Virus record (IMG/VR): IMGVR_UViG_3300013120_000616
Span: 1 to 30,979 of that record
DNA: 30,979 nt
Reading direction: 5' to 3' (one strand)
Source of the DNA: a virus
Shown: positions 6,317-13,960 of the stretch, one piece after another
Layout: every line of letters starts with the position of its first letter
How positions within the stretch are numbered: position 1 is the first letter of the stretch
Made by a program: the position numbers and the translations under genes
Notes under the pieces: generated by a model
Told to the model about the DNA's origin: nothing
The model's input: the letters and a program-made list of their open reading frames with translations, nothing else
Databases searched by the model: none

Positions 6317-6559
6317 ATGCCAGTTTACGAGTATGAGTGCTCGAAGTGCGGGCGCACGTACCAGATGATCAGGCCGGTTGCCGAGCGGGACATGTTGCAG
6401 GGGTGTGTGCTGTGTAACAAGGTCGGCGGGGTTCGGCGGCTGGTGTCCAGGCCGAACATCCAGTTTCGGGGCAAGGGGTTCGTCGAGACTGACACGCGGT
6501 CCGAGCGGGGGGTGCACGGCGAGGGCAGCGTACTTCACAAGACGGGGCGGTACGCATGA
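6317..6559 (+). CDS. FmdB-type zinc ribbon protein
   Basis: 80 residues. The ATG at 6317 has a strong AGGAGGGGG site. MPVYEYECSKCGRTYQMI is the typical FmdB-family N terminus (CxxC), followed by the second pair CVLCNKVGGVRRLVSRP, so the ribbon is complete. FmdB-like proteins are small putative regulators of unknown biochemistry and are occasionally phage-encoded. The C terminus is glycine-rich and polar (RFKGKGF-like region, then VHGEGSVLHKTGRYA). It overlaps the gpW-like gene by four bases, so it belongs to the head operon. Confidence 0.8.
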   Translation: MPVYEYECSKCGRTYQMIRPVAERDMLQGCVLCNKVGGVRRLVSRPNIQFRGKGFVETDTRSERGVHGEGSVLHKTGRYA

Positions 6560-6801
6560 GCGACAGCTACACGGACAGGCTGGAGGCGGTGCGCACGGCG
6601 ATTGACGCCGTGATAGCGTCCATGGCCGACGGCGAGTACATGACCAGCTACAGCGTGGGCGACCGGCAGTATTCGGGCGAGTCGACGGCACAGCTTCTTC
6701 GGACGTTGCGGGCTGAGGAGAGCATTCTGATAGGACGGGTAGCGGCGGAGTCGAAGACGGGCGGCGCGCGGTCGGTTGTGCGGTTCCGCGAGCCTCAGTA
6801 A
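6556..6801 (+). CDS. gpW-like head-tail joining protein
   Basis: 81 residues, ATG in an ATGA overlap. Size and pattern fit lambda gpW: N-terminal helix (YTDRLEAVRTAIDAVIA), a beta hairpin around YSVGDRQYSGES, and a second helix (AQLLRTLRAEESILIGRV). gpW enters the head after packaging and prepares the tail attachment site. The order TerL, joiner, portal copies lambda A-W-B, apart from the two small zinc proteins inserted before it. The call rests on size, secondary-structure pattern and position. Confidence 0.75.
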   Translation: MSDSYTDRLEAVRTAIDAVIASMADGEYMTSYSVGDRQYSGESTAQLLRTLRAEESILIGRVAAESKTGGARSVVRFREPQ

Positions 6802-6822
6802 GCCGAACTTGGGGGCGGAGCG

Positions 6823-8370
6823 TTGGCAAAAGCGGGGGCGTCGTTGCTGGACCGGGCCATTGGTGTATGGTCGCCGCGCCGGGCGTTTCAGCGCGTGCAG
6901 TATCGCCGGGCGCTGGAGATTCTCGACAGGCACAAGGGGCGCGGCCGGCGGGACCGGAAGTTCGAGTTCGAGAGCTACCGGCATGGGGTTCGGACGCGGC
7001 TCAACCGCGCTCGTGAGGGGTTCAGCGGCGGTGCGGACGCCCACCTGACGGCTACCGAGCGCGAGGGCATGCTGGAGAGCTCGCGCGACCTGGAGCGGAA
7101 CAACTCGATTGCGAAAGGGATGCTGGACCGGGTTGTCGAGAATGTGGTCGGCACGGGCATCACCCCACAGGCGCAGAGCGGCGATGAGGAATGGAACGAC
7201 GAGGCGGAGGACCGGTTCGGGGGCTGGGCGGAGCGCGGGTGTGACGTGCAGGACCGATTGAGTTTCTGGCAGATGCAACGGCTGGCGCTTCGGAGCCTGG
7301 AACGGGATGGAGATGTTGGATTCGTGCTCAATGGCGGGCAGCTCCAGGCGGTCGAGGCGGACCGGATAGTCACCCCGAACGACAAGGAGAAGGTGACGCA
7401 GGGCATCGAGCTCAACGCGGTCGGCAAACCGGTGGCCTATTGGGTGGCGGACTACGCGGCGCGGCAGAACTACATCAACTCGGCTGAGGCAACAAGGGTA
7501 GAGGCCCGGAACTTCATCCACCTGTTCGACCCGGAGCGGTTCAGCCAGACGCGGGGGTGTCCGGCATTAGGAACGTGCCTGAACTCGTTCGACCAGCTCG
7601 ACCAGTACATCGAGGCGACGCTGGTTGACGCGATGGTGTCGGCGTGCGTGGGCGGCATTATCACGGGTAACGAACAGGTAGATCCCCTCGCAGCATCTGC
7701 GGGAAATGAGGAGGACGAGACGGGCGAGGACCAGCGGGTGATCGACCTGGAGCCCGGCGTGATTCTGAACCTGTCGGGTTCCGTGAAGGGGGACTTCAAG
7801 TCGCTCACGCCGTCGAAACCCGCCCCTCAATTTCCCGACTTCGTGTCGGCCATTCTACGGTTCTTGGGACTGTCGCTCGGACTGCCGATCGAGCTGGTCT
7901 CACTGAACATGCAGTACGGGTCGTATTCGAGCGCGCGGCTCTCGCTGCTGCAGGCGTACAGGACGTTTCGGGGGATGCAGAAGCTGCTCATAACGCAGTT
8001 CCTGCGGCGCGTGTGGCACTGGAAGATCAGCCAGTTCATGCTGCACGAGGGGCTACGGGAGCCAAAGGTTGGGGCGGGCTGCGATCCGATGTGGGCGGCG
8101 TGGAGACACATCTGGCAGCCCGACGGGTGGGAATGGATAGACCCCGAGAAGACAGCGAATGCAAACGCGCTGATGCTGGACCGGAGTATGACCACGCTTG
8201 ACGAGTATGCGAAACAGCGGGGTGTGGACGCAAAGCAACTAATTGACGGTCGGGCGCGTGACATCAAGCGGGCGATGGATAAGGCGAAAGAGCTTGGGTT
8301 GGACGACTGGCGGGACATCTTGCGGGCGGACACGCGCTCGAAGGTCTCGCAGGGGGCAGGGGGAGGCTAA
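6823..8370 (+). CDS. Portal protein, lambda gpB family
   Basis: 515 residues from a TTG at 6823 preceded by GGCGGAG. The sequence matches lambda-type portals: a basic N terminus (RREDRKFEFESYRHG-like), SRDLERNNSIAKGMLDRVVENVVGTG, LSFWQMQRLALRSLERDGDVGFVL, VEADRI, and the conserved IHLFDPERFSQTRGCPAL block near residue 230, then LSLGLPIELVSLNMQYGSYSSARLSLL. It forms the dodecameric ring at one head vertex through which DNA enters and to which the tail joins. It is followed after three bases by the protease gene, as in lambda B-C. Confidence 0.94.
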   Translation: MAKAGASLLDRAIGVWSPRRAFQRVQYRRALEILDRHKGRGRRDRKFEFESYRHGVRTRLNRAREGFSGGADAHLTATEREGMLESSRDLERNNSIAKGMLDRVVENVVGTGITPQAQSGDEEWNDEAEDRFGGWAERGCDVQDRLSFWQMQRLALRSLERDGDVGFVLNGGQLQAVEADRIVTPNDKEKVTQGIELNAVGKPVAYWVADYAARQNYINSAEATRVEARNFIHLFDPERFSQTRGCPALGTCLNSFDQLDQYIEATLVDAMVSACVGGIITGNEQVDPLAASAGNEEDETGEDQRVIDLEPGVILNLSGSVKGDFKSLTPSKPAPQFPDFVSAILRFLGLSLGLPIELVSLNMQYGSYSSARLSLLQAYRTFRGMQKLLITQFLRRVWHWKISQFMLHEGLREPKVGAGCDPMWAAWRHIWQPDGWEWIDPEKTANANALMLDRSMTTLDEYAKQRGVDAKQLIDGRARDIKRAMDKAKELGLDDWRDILRADTRSKVSQGAGGG

Positions 8371-8373
8371 CGA

Positions 8374-9681
8374 ATGCCATTGCCGAAGCCGAAGAAGGGC
8401 GAAAGCAAGGTGGATTGGGACGAACGCTGCATGGGCAGCGACGTGATGCGGCGGGAGTATCCCAAGCAGAAGCAGCGATACGCCGTGTGCAGCCAGATAT
8501 GGCGCGACAAGGGGAAGAAGCATTCCGAGTCGAGGCCGACGTTCGGCGAGGCGTATGCGGACGAGGCGGGGCCGCTGAAGATTCCCGCCGGCGCGTGCAG
8601 GTTCGAGCTCGCTGAAGGGGCGCTGGCAATGCTGGAGCCGAGCGAGGAGAAGCCGCACGACTTCCGCGTGGTAGTGAGCAGCGGGGAGGCGATGCAGCAT
8701 TGGTTCTGGGGCGACATGGCAATCGATCTGTCCGGGGTGCGGCCGCGCAAGAAGAAGCTGGCCGTGCTTCGAGACCATCGGGGCGACGAGATAGCCGGTT
8801 GGGCCGACAGATTTGGGGCCGAGGAGGACGGCTGGATCGCGTATGGGCAGTTCAGCCAGGTGACGGATGTCGCGCGCGAGACGGCCGCGCTTCTCAAGGA
8901 GGGATTCCCGTGGCAGGCGAGCATGTTCGTCACGCCGCAGCGACTCGAACAACTCGAGAAGGGCACGAAGGCAGAGGTCAACGGGTTCGAGATGAAGGGC
9001 CCGGCAGTGATATGGCGCGAGAGTGTGGTGGATGAGGTTACCTTTACGCCGGTCGGGGCGGACCGCAAGACGAGCGTGACGGCCCTGGCCGAGGAGGGGG
9101 AGGCAATAGCCTTCAACCGAAACCTTGTGACTCTAACCCAATCGCAACATCAAGATACCACAAAGGAGGACGAACAGGTGGATCAGAAAGAACTGAAAGA
9201 AGCGGTCGTTGCTCTGACGGCGAAGGAGCTGACCGAGATTGCATCGGAAACGGTGGACGAGATAGTCCTTGAGGCCGTGAAGGCGGAGCGGGAGAAGGCC
9301 TGGGCTTACTTCGAGGCGTTCCCCGACGACGCCGCCTATGCGCGGCGGGCCTATTTCGAGGAGAAGGACCTGACGGGGGCGCAGGTCGAGCACGCCAAAG
9401 CGCGGGCCACCGCCGCCGAGAAGCGGGCCGAGGAACTGAAGGCCCAGCTGCCGGGCGAGGGGCAGACTGCGGTGCCGTTCGAGGCCGATGAGAATCGGCG
9501 CCTGGCCGGGGAAAAGCCCAAGGGGCAGGACGGCGAGTCCGCCGTGACGAAGTTCGAGGCGCGGAAGGCCGAGCTGATGGGGGCCGGCAAGAGCGAGGGG
9601 CAGGCCATCCAGGCGATTGTCCAGGAAAATCCCAAGCTGCACAAAGCTTGGATTGACGAGATCAACGCCCCCAAGGTTTAG
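8374..9681 (+). CDS. Prohead maturation protease fused to scaffold-like C terminus
   Basis: 435 residues. An N-terminal CMGSDVMRREYPKQKQRYAVC-type block is often seen at the start of phage head proteases. Residues ~95-235 form the prohead serine protease: LAVLRDHR (catalytic His), WQASM (catalytic Ser), and VTFTPVGADRKTSV. From about residue 255 the protein becomes helical and charged (KELTEIASETVDEIV, HAKARATAAEKRAEELKAQL), the character of a scaffold that guides capsid assembly and is then digested. Protease and scaffold in one chain resembles lambda C/Nu3. The C-terminal GKSEGQAIQAIVQENPKLHKAWIDE motif is typical of such scaffolds. Confidence 0.85.
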   Translation: MPLPKPKKGESKVDWDERCMGSDVMRREYPKQKQRYAVCSQIWRDKGKKHSESRPTFGEAYADEAGPLKIPAGACRFELAEGALAMLEPSEEKPHDFRVVVSSGEAMQHWFWGDMAIDLSGVRPRKKKLAVLRDHRGDEIAGWADRFGAEEDGWIAYGQFSQVTDVARETAALLKEGFPWQASMFVTPQRLEQLEKGTKAEVNGFEMKGPAVIWRESVVDEVTFTPVGADRKTSVTALAEEGEAIAFNRNLVTLTQSQHQDTTKEDEQVDQKELKEAVVALTAKELTEIASETVDEIVLEAVKAEREKAWAYFEAFPDDAAYARRAYFEEKDLTGAQVEHAKARATAAEKRAEELKAQLPGEGQTAVPFEADENRRLAGEKPKGQDGESAVTKFEARKAELMGAGKSEGQAIQAIVQENPKLHKAWIDEINAPKV

Positions 9682-9715
9682 GGGCAGGATCATCGATACG
9701 TAAGGGGGCTTTTAG

Positions 9716-10672
9716 ATGGCTACGTACAACGAGGGGATCAAATCCTTTGTCGCCGGCGAGGCGCTGGTTGGCCAGCGGCGAGTCAAGCAGGACAGCACGG
9801 TCGGGCAGGTGGTCTACGCCGATGCCGGCGAGGACTACATTGGCATCACCCAGTTCGATGCCGCGAATGCCGCGCGCGTCAGCGTGAAGATGAAGAACTA
9901 TCCGGGCACGGTGGTCGTCACTGCGGCCAGCGCGTTTGCCCTGGCCGCGGTTCTCTATGGTGCCGCCGATGGCAAGGTTGACGACACCGCGGTTGGTGAG
10001 CCTCAATTCGTCGCGCTTGAGCTTGCATCGGCCGGCGACGACGAGATCGAGGCGCAGCCGACGCAGAGCGTGACCTATGGTGCCGGCGCGGGTTGGGACA
10101 TCGCGTTGGGCACGCTTGCTGGCGCAGCTGCGGACAACGCTTTCGCAATTACTGTGACCGACTCGACCACGTTTTCCAGTGGTTACGCCAACATGATCTA
10201 TCTGAACCTGACCAACAGCGGCGCCAAGACGGGCGGGTGTTCGGTGTCACAGCTAAACGCCTTTGCGTCTGACGTTTCACTGGCCGCAGTATGTAACTTC
10301 AACGGGATTTACATATATGTCGACGACAGTGGATCGCCAGACTTGAGTAGTCAGGCCATTGCCGGCGCGAATTTGGATCTTCAGGAGATGGGGGCGACCG
10401 ACTATTTCACGGGCCTGTGGCTCCAGAAGTCGAACACCACAAAGGGAACCAGCGTGGATGCGTTCGTTCTGGCGTCCTTGCAGGGTGCCGGTGTGGCCAA
10501 GTCGGTCATACACTGCCAGGGCATTGCTCTGCCCGACTACTTCCTGACACTGCCGGGCAGCGCCAGGGACATGTGGACTTCTGACAGTCCGGGCGCCGGC
10601 ACCACCTACTACTTGAAGGTGGACCTGAATGGTTCCGAGTACAAGATCAAGCTGGAATCCGAGGCTTCGTAG
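9716..10672 (+). CDS. Capsid decoration-like protein (DUF2190-like N terminus) with a long extension
   Basis: 318 residues. Residues ~1-110 (FVAGEALVGQRRVKQDSTVGQVVYA, then DYIGITQFDAANAARVSVKM) resemble DUF2190/head-decoration domains: a small beta barrel beginning with a modified-value plus capacity pattern and located just upstream of the major capsid gene. The remaining ~200 residues are Thr/Ser/Gly-rich and strand-like, including SSGYANMIYLNLTNSGAK and YYLKVDLNGSEYKIKLE, with no recognised domain. The protein is about three times the usual length, so the extension may form an external capsid decoration. Function is inferred from position and the N terminus. Confidence 0.6.
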   Translation: MATYNEGIKSFVAGEALVGQRRVKQDSTVGQVVYADAGEDYIGITQFDAANAARVSVKMKNYPGTVVVTAASAFALAAVLYGAADGKVDDTAVGEPQFVALELASAGDDEIEAQPTQSVTYGAGAGWDIALGTLAGAAADNAFAITVTDSTTFSSGYANMIYLNLTNSGAKTGGCSVSQLNAFASDVSLAAVCNFNGIYIYVDDSGSPDLSSQAIAGANLDLQEMGATDYFTGLWLQKSNTTKGTSVDAFVLASLQGAGVAKSVIHCQGIALPDYFLTLPGSARDMWTSDSPGAGTTYYLKVDLNGSEYKIKLESEAS

Positions 10673-10693
10673 GATTCCTGAAGGGAGAAACCG

Positions 10694-10927
10694 ATGGTAG
10701 ACGTGCAGAAGTTGCGGCAGGTGGTAGCTCAGCAGCTCAGTCAGGCGGCGACGGCGGCGAATCAGCATCTCGCCCAACACTCCCGCCTAACGGAGATGGC
10801 CGGGCGGGCGCAGGCTGATGCGCACTCAAGCGCAGGGGCCGTGCAGGCGCTCCAAAAGGTTATAGAGGTAATCGGGACGCTGGATAAGCCGGAAGAGCCG
10901 CAAGCTGTTGCGCCTGCCGTCGAGTAG
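10694..10927 (+). CDS. Small helical hypothetical protein
   Basis: 77 residues with a GAAGGGAGAAA ribosome site ahead of the ATG. Alanine/glutamine-rich, probably one long coiled coil (VQKLRQVVAQQLSQAATAANQHL ... AVQALQKVIEVIG) and a Pro/Ala/Glu tail. No cysteine, no membrane segment and no recognised family. It lies between the decoration-like and major capsid genes, where lambdoid phages sometimes carry small head-assembly proteins; that role is only a guess. Confidence 0.7.
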   Translation: MVDVQKLRQVVAQQLSQAATAANQHLAQHSRLTEMAGRAQADAHSSAGAVQALQKVIEVIGTLDKPEEPQAVAPAVE

Positions 10928-10958
10928 AAATGAGTGTGGAACAGTAAAGACGGATGGC

Positions 10959-10999
10959 GGGCGGGTGCTCGTGCCCTGGGGGCAGGAGGGCACCCGCCC
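10959..10999 (+). promoter_or_regulatory. GC-rich hairpin upstream of the major capsid gene
   Basis: A perfect 10-bp inverted repeat, GGGCGGGTGC (10959-10968) and GCACCCGCCC (10990-10999), with a 21-base loop. It occupies the 100-bp gap before the capsid gene and ends 28 bases before its ATG. No T-run follows, so it is not a standard terminator; an mRNA-stability or processing element is more likely. Confidence 0.6.
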
Positions 11000-11027
11000 C
11001 ACCACAGACTGACAGGGGGCATTTCAG

Positions 11028-11975
11028 ATGCCGAGACCTACGAGTGCAACGACTCTCCAGCGCCCGGACCTGGCGTCCATGGCGTGGGAGTTCATTGAGA
11101 ATCAGAACCTTTTCATCGGAACCAGATTGTCGCCCGACTTTGGTGTGCCGGAGCAGAGCGCCGACTATCCGTGCTACCCGAAGGAATATGCGGTGAACAT
11201 GCCGGACACCAAGAGGTCCGAGCGTGGTAACTACAACCGGGTGGACTGGAAGTTCGAGACCGACACCTACTCCTGTGTGGAGAACGGTATCGAGGAGCGC
11301 GTGGACGACGTTGAGAAGAAGCTTTACGCGCGTTACTTCAACGCCGAGGTGATGGCCGCGCGGCGTGCTACGGCTACTATTCTGCGCCGGCGCGAGAAGG
11401 CGACCCTGGACATTCCGCAGGCGCTTTCGGCCGACGCGAGTCCCACCAATGAGTGGGATGATGCGACAAACGCTGCGCCGCTGGCGGACGTGAACACCGG
11501 CAGGAATACCATTGAGGCGGCTACGGGCGTATACCCGAACACCCTTGTCATCGCCGGGACAACCTTCCAGGATCTCGGCGTGGCCGCAACGATCATCGAC
11601 CGGATCAAGTACACGCATCCGGGTGTGAAGAAAGGCGAGCTGACAAAGGAGCTCCTGGCCGAGTACCTCAATCTGGAGCAGGTTCTTGTCAGCACGGCGG
11701 CCTACAACAGCGCCAAGCAGGGCGCAACGGCCGTTATGACAAAGATGTGGGACGAGGAATATGCCCTTCTGGCATGTTGCCAGACAGGGCAGGACCTCAT
11801 GATGCCTTCGTACATGAGGACGTTTCGCTGGACGAAGGAATGTCCCAGCCCGGTAGTCGTCGAAAGTTACTACAACGACGAGGTCCGTGGGAATATCGTT
11901 CGTTGTCGTGACTTCACGGACATAGAAACCATCTGGGCGGCGGCGGTCTACTTGATGGACAACATCGCGGCCTGA
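11028..11975 (+). CDS. Major capsid protein (HK97 fold expected)
   Basis: 315 residues, ATG preceded by GACAGGGGG. The position after the decoration-like gene and before the connector genes, the length, and the pattern fit a lambdoid major capsid protein: N-terminal arm, a basic/acidic E-loop-like region (TKRSERGNYNRVDWKFETDTYSC), a long spine helix region (RVDDVEKKLYARYFNAEVMAARRATATILRR), GVYPNTLVIAGTTFQDLG, and a P-domain-like end (WTKECPSPVVVESYYNDEVRGNIVRCRDFTDIET). No closer subfamily is named. It is the main building block of the icosahedral head; expression may be set by the flanking hairpins. Confidence 0.85.
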   Translation: MPRPTSATTLQRPDLASMAWEFIENQNLFIGTRLSPDFGVPEQSADYPCYPKEYAVNMPDTKRSERGNYNRVDWKFETDTYSCVENGIEERVDDVEKKLYARYFNAEVMAARRATATILRRREKATLDIPQALSADASPTNEWDDATNAAPLADVNTGRNTIEAATGVYPNTLVIAGTTFQDLGVAATIIDRIKYTHPGVKKGELTKELLAEYLNLEQVLVSTAAYNSAKQGATAVMTKMWDEEYALLACCQTGQDLMMPSYMRTFRWTKECPSPVVVESYYNDEVRGNIVRCRDFTDIETIWAAAVYLMDNIAA

Positions 11976-11992
11976 CGTTGACGACTGAGTCT

Positions 11993-12025
11993 GTGGGGGC
12001 GGGATGGTTGCGATACCCGCCCCAC
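11993..12025 (+). promoter_or_regulatory. GC-rich hairpin downstream of the major capsid gene
   Basis: GTGGGGGCGGG (11993-12003) pairs with CCCGCCCCAC (12016-12025) with one bulged G and a 12-base loop. It starts 18 bases after the capsid stop. No T-run follows. Together with the hairpin at 10959-10999 it brackets the most highly needed structural mRNA, which suggests protection of, or partial termination after, the capsid message. Confidence 0.55.
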
Positions 12026-12048
12026 ACAGGCGTTTGCGGGGGCGAACA

Positions 12049-12411
12049 GTGGCGGACTTTCAGACCCGCATGGCGGGCCACGTGACTATTGTGTTCCTGA
12101 ACACGGACCATTTCGCCGAGACGGTGACCTACACACCCTATGGCGGCTCGGGATCCTCGATTGATGCGGTGGTTATGCGCGACCCGGTGGAGGCCCAGGA
12201 CGCGCTGGACGGGAGCTGGGAGGCCGGCGGGGCGAGGGTGCTGGTGAACGAGGACGACGTGAGCCAGCCGGCGCGGGGCGATACGGTGACGGTGACCTCG
12301 CCGGCGGCGACCTACATCGTCAACGGCTGGCAGCACACAGAGGGCATGTGGTCGTTGACGTGCGTGGTGCAGGGCGAGCACAGACAGCATGGCAGCGGGG
12401 CACTGACATGA
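12049..12411 (+). CDS. Putative head-tail connector (FII-like)
   Basis: 120 residues from a GTG at 12049 preceded by GGGGGCGA; an upstream in-frame ATG at 12004 would translate through the hairpin and is less likely. The pattern VLVNEDDVSQPARGDTVTV, then ATYIVNGWQHTEGMWSLTCVV, resembles the small beta-barrel head-tail joining proteins of the lambda FII type (a protein that ends the head and receives the tail). The call is based on this pattern, length and location. Confidence 0.6.
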   Translation: MADFQTRMAGHVTIVFLNTDHFAETVTYTPYGGSGSSIDAVVMRDPVEAQDALDGSWEAGGARVLVNEDDVSQPARGDTVTVTSPAATYIVNGWQHTEGMWSLTCVVQGEHRQHGSGALT

Positions 12412-12422
12412 GGTTGATGTAG

Positions 12423-12926
12423 ATGGCGGTCACACCGACAGGCGCATTCGGGCTGGGGCTGAAGAACCTGCGGACGCTGCTCTCGAACTGCACGAGCTTT
12501 CAGTCGTGGTGCGGGCACGCGGGTGATGCCAGCGCGAGCCTAGACCATATCTTCATCTATGGCACCGAGGCGGACGAGGCGGACATACCCCGGGCGAGCA
12601 TTTTCTGGAGCGATGAGGACAGATTCACGCGGGAGACGATAGCACAGGGTGAGGGGCATGCGTTCTTCACGGAGATGAGCGCGCGAGTAGAGTTCAAGGC
12701 GGACTTCAGTGTGACCTACGCCGCTTACACGACTATGGAGGACATCCTGCTGGCGTTCACGAACGACGTGGGCGCGGTGATCGACAACATCACGACCTTG
12801 AGCAACACGGAGACCTACCTGAATGTGACCGAGATGACGAAGTCGGGGGGGCCGGGGCACACGGACAAGGACAAGTCCGACACCCTGGTTGCCATGCACG
12901 TGCGGATGGCCTGGGAGGGCATCTGA
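12423..12926 (+). CDS. Putative tail terminator / tail completion protein
   Basis: 167 residues. It is the last gene before the tube protein, the slot of the lambda Z and U products. The sequence shows an N-terminal helix (GLGLKNLRTLLSNCTSFQSWCG), a strand-rich centre (ASARVEF-type, FKADFSVTYAAYTTMEDILLAF) and a C-terminal strand (LVAMHVRMAWEGI), compatible with a small tail-terminator fold. No specific family is recognised, so the role is mainly positional. The start ATG lies 12 bases after the previous gene. Confidence 0.6.
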   Translation: MAVTPTGAFGLGLKNLRTLLSNCTSFQSWCGHAGDASASLDHIFIYGTEADEADIPRASIFWSDEDRFTRETIAQGEGHAFFTEMSARVEFKADFSVTYAAYTTMEDILLAFTNDVGAVIDNITTLSNTETYLNVTEMTKSGGPGHTDKDKSDTLVAMHVRMAWEGI

Positions 12927-13011
12927 TCATTAATAAGAGCCTCAAGCGGCAGTGGGAGACGGAGAAAAGCCCACAGCGGCGCTTGTAGCACATACGAAGG
13001 GGGACGGGGGC

Positions 13012-13947
13012 ATGGCGGTCACTAAACTTTACACGATGTCGTACATCGACATCGACACGGCGTCGGGGGCGAGTGTCGATCTGTTTCAGCTCCTCAACTG
13101 GAGCCCGGATCCCGGCATTGCGAATCTGATCCTGGGCGGTGCGGGTGAGGTCAATAACACGTTCGTGACTACGACGGGGCAGGCGCCTTCGCTGTCGTTC
13201 GTCACGTCCCAGCTTGATACGGCGCTGGACGGCATTGCCCTCACGGGACTCATAATCGATTCGGACGCGGACGATGAAGGGTTTGTGGCGTTCCTGAAGA
13301 AGTATGCCGAGGGAGGCACGCGGGCGAGCGGGGCGAACCAGATGTCGCTCACGGTCAACGAGGGCCTCCTGGTACCCCGGCAGCTCACGGCGTCGCTCGG
13401 CGGCGTGGCGACGATCAGCTACGACCTGTTCGTGACATACGACGGTACGAACCTGCCGGTTGTGGTGTCCGTAACCGACACCATCACGCCGACGCCGGTG
13501 GCCGACCAGGCGTTCACGCTCGGCCCGATCGTCTCGAACGGGACGAACCTCGAGGGCGTGCAGTCGGTGACGGTGGACTTCGGGCTGTCGGTGGTGGTGC
13601 AGCGGTCGCCGAGCGACCTGTATCCGACGTTCGTTGCCATCGACAAGCAGCAGCCGACCATTTCATTCGTGACCACGATGGCGGATTACCTCAACACGCT
13701 GTCCATGTTGGGCGCGGCGGTGAGCGCGTCCGACTTCATCGTCTACCTGGCGAAGCAGACCGAGGGGGCGAACCGGGCGGCTTACAATGCATCAACCCAC
13801 ATCAGCATCACGGTTGACGAGGGCGTGATCCAGCCGGCGGCCTCGACGTTCGGGCCGGGTCCGGCGCTGATGAACTGGAATTGTGTGCCGACCTACGACG
13901 GGACGAACGCTGTGCTGGTGATCTCGACCGTCGCCGATCTTCCTTGA
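13012..13947 (+). CDS. Major tail tube protein with two tandem homologous halves
   Basis: 311 residues; ATG at 13012 preceded by GAAGGGGGACGGGGG. An upstream GTG-type start at 12952 is less likely. The two halves repeat one another: PSLSFVTSQLDTAL / PTISFVTTMADYLN, FVAFLKKYAEGGTRA / FIVYLAKQTEGANRA, MSLTVNEGLLVP / ISITVDEGVIQP, VTYDGTNLPVVVS / PTYDGTNAVLVIS. Tube proteins form stacked hexameric rings that conduct DNA. A duplicated chain could make trimeric rings with pseudo-sixfold symmetry, as described for T5 pb6. Position directly before the chaperone and tape measure genes supports the tube role. Confidence 0.75.
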   Translation: MAVTKLYTMSYIDIDTASGASVDLFQLLNWSPDPGIANLILGGAGEVNNTFVTTTGQAPSLSFVTSQLDTALDGIALTGLIIDSDADDEGFVAFLKKYAEGGTRASGANQMSLTVNEGLLVPRQLTASLGGVATISYDLFVTYDGTNLPVVVSVTDTITPTPVADQAFTLGPIVSNGTNLEGVQSVTVDFGLSVVVQRSPSDLYPTFVAIDKQQPTISFVTTMADYLNTLSMLGAAVSASDFIVYLAKQTEGANRAAYNASTHISITVDEGVIQPAASTFGPGPALMNWNCVPTYDGTNAVLVISTVADLP

Positions 13948-13960
13948 TGAGGGGGACGCA

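Noticed and set aside
10959-10999. Intrinsic terminator before the capsid gene.
   Set aside because: The stem is strong but no T-run follows, and termination there would silence the capsid gene.
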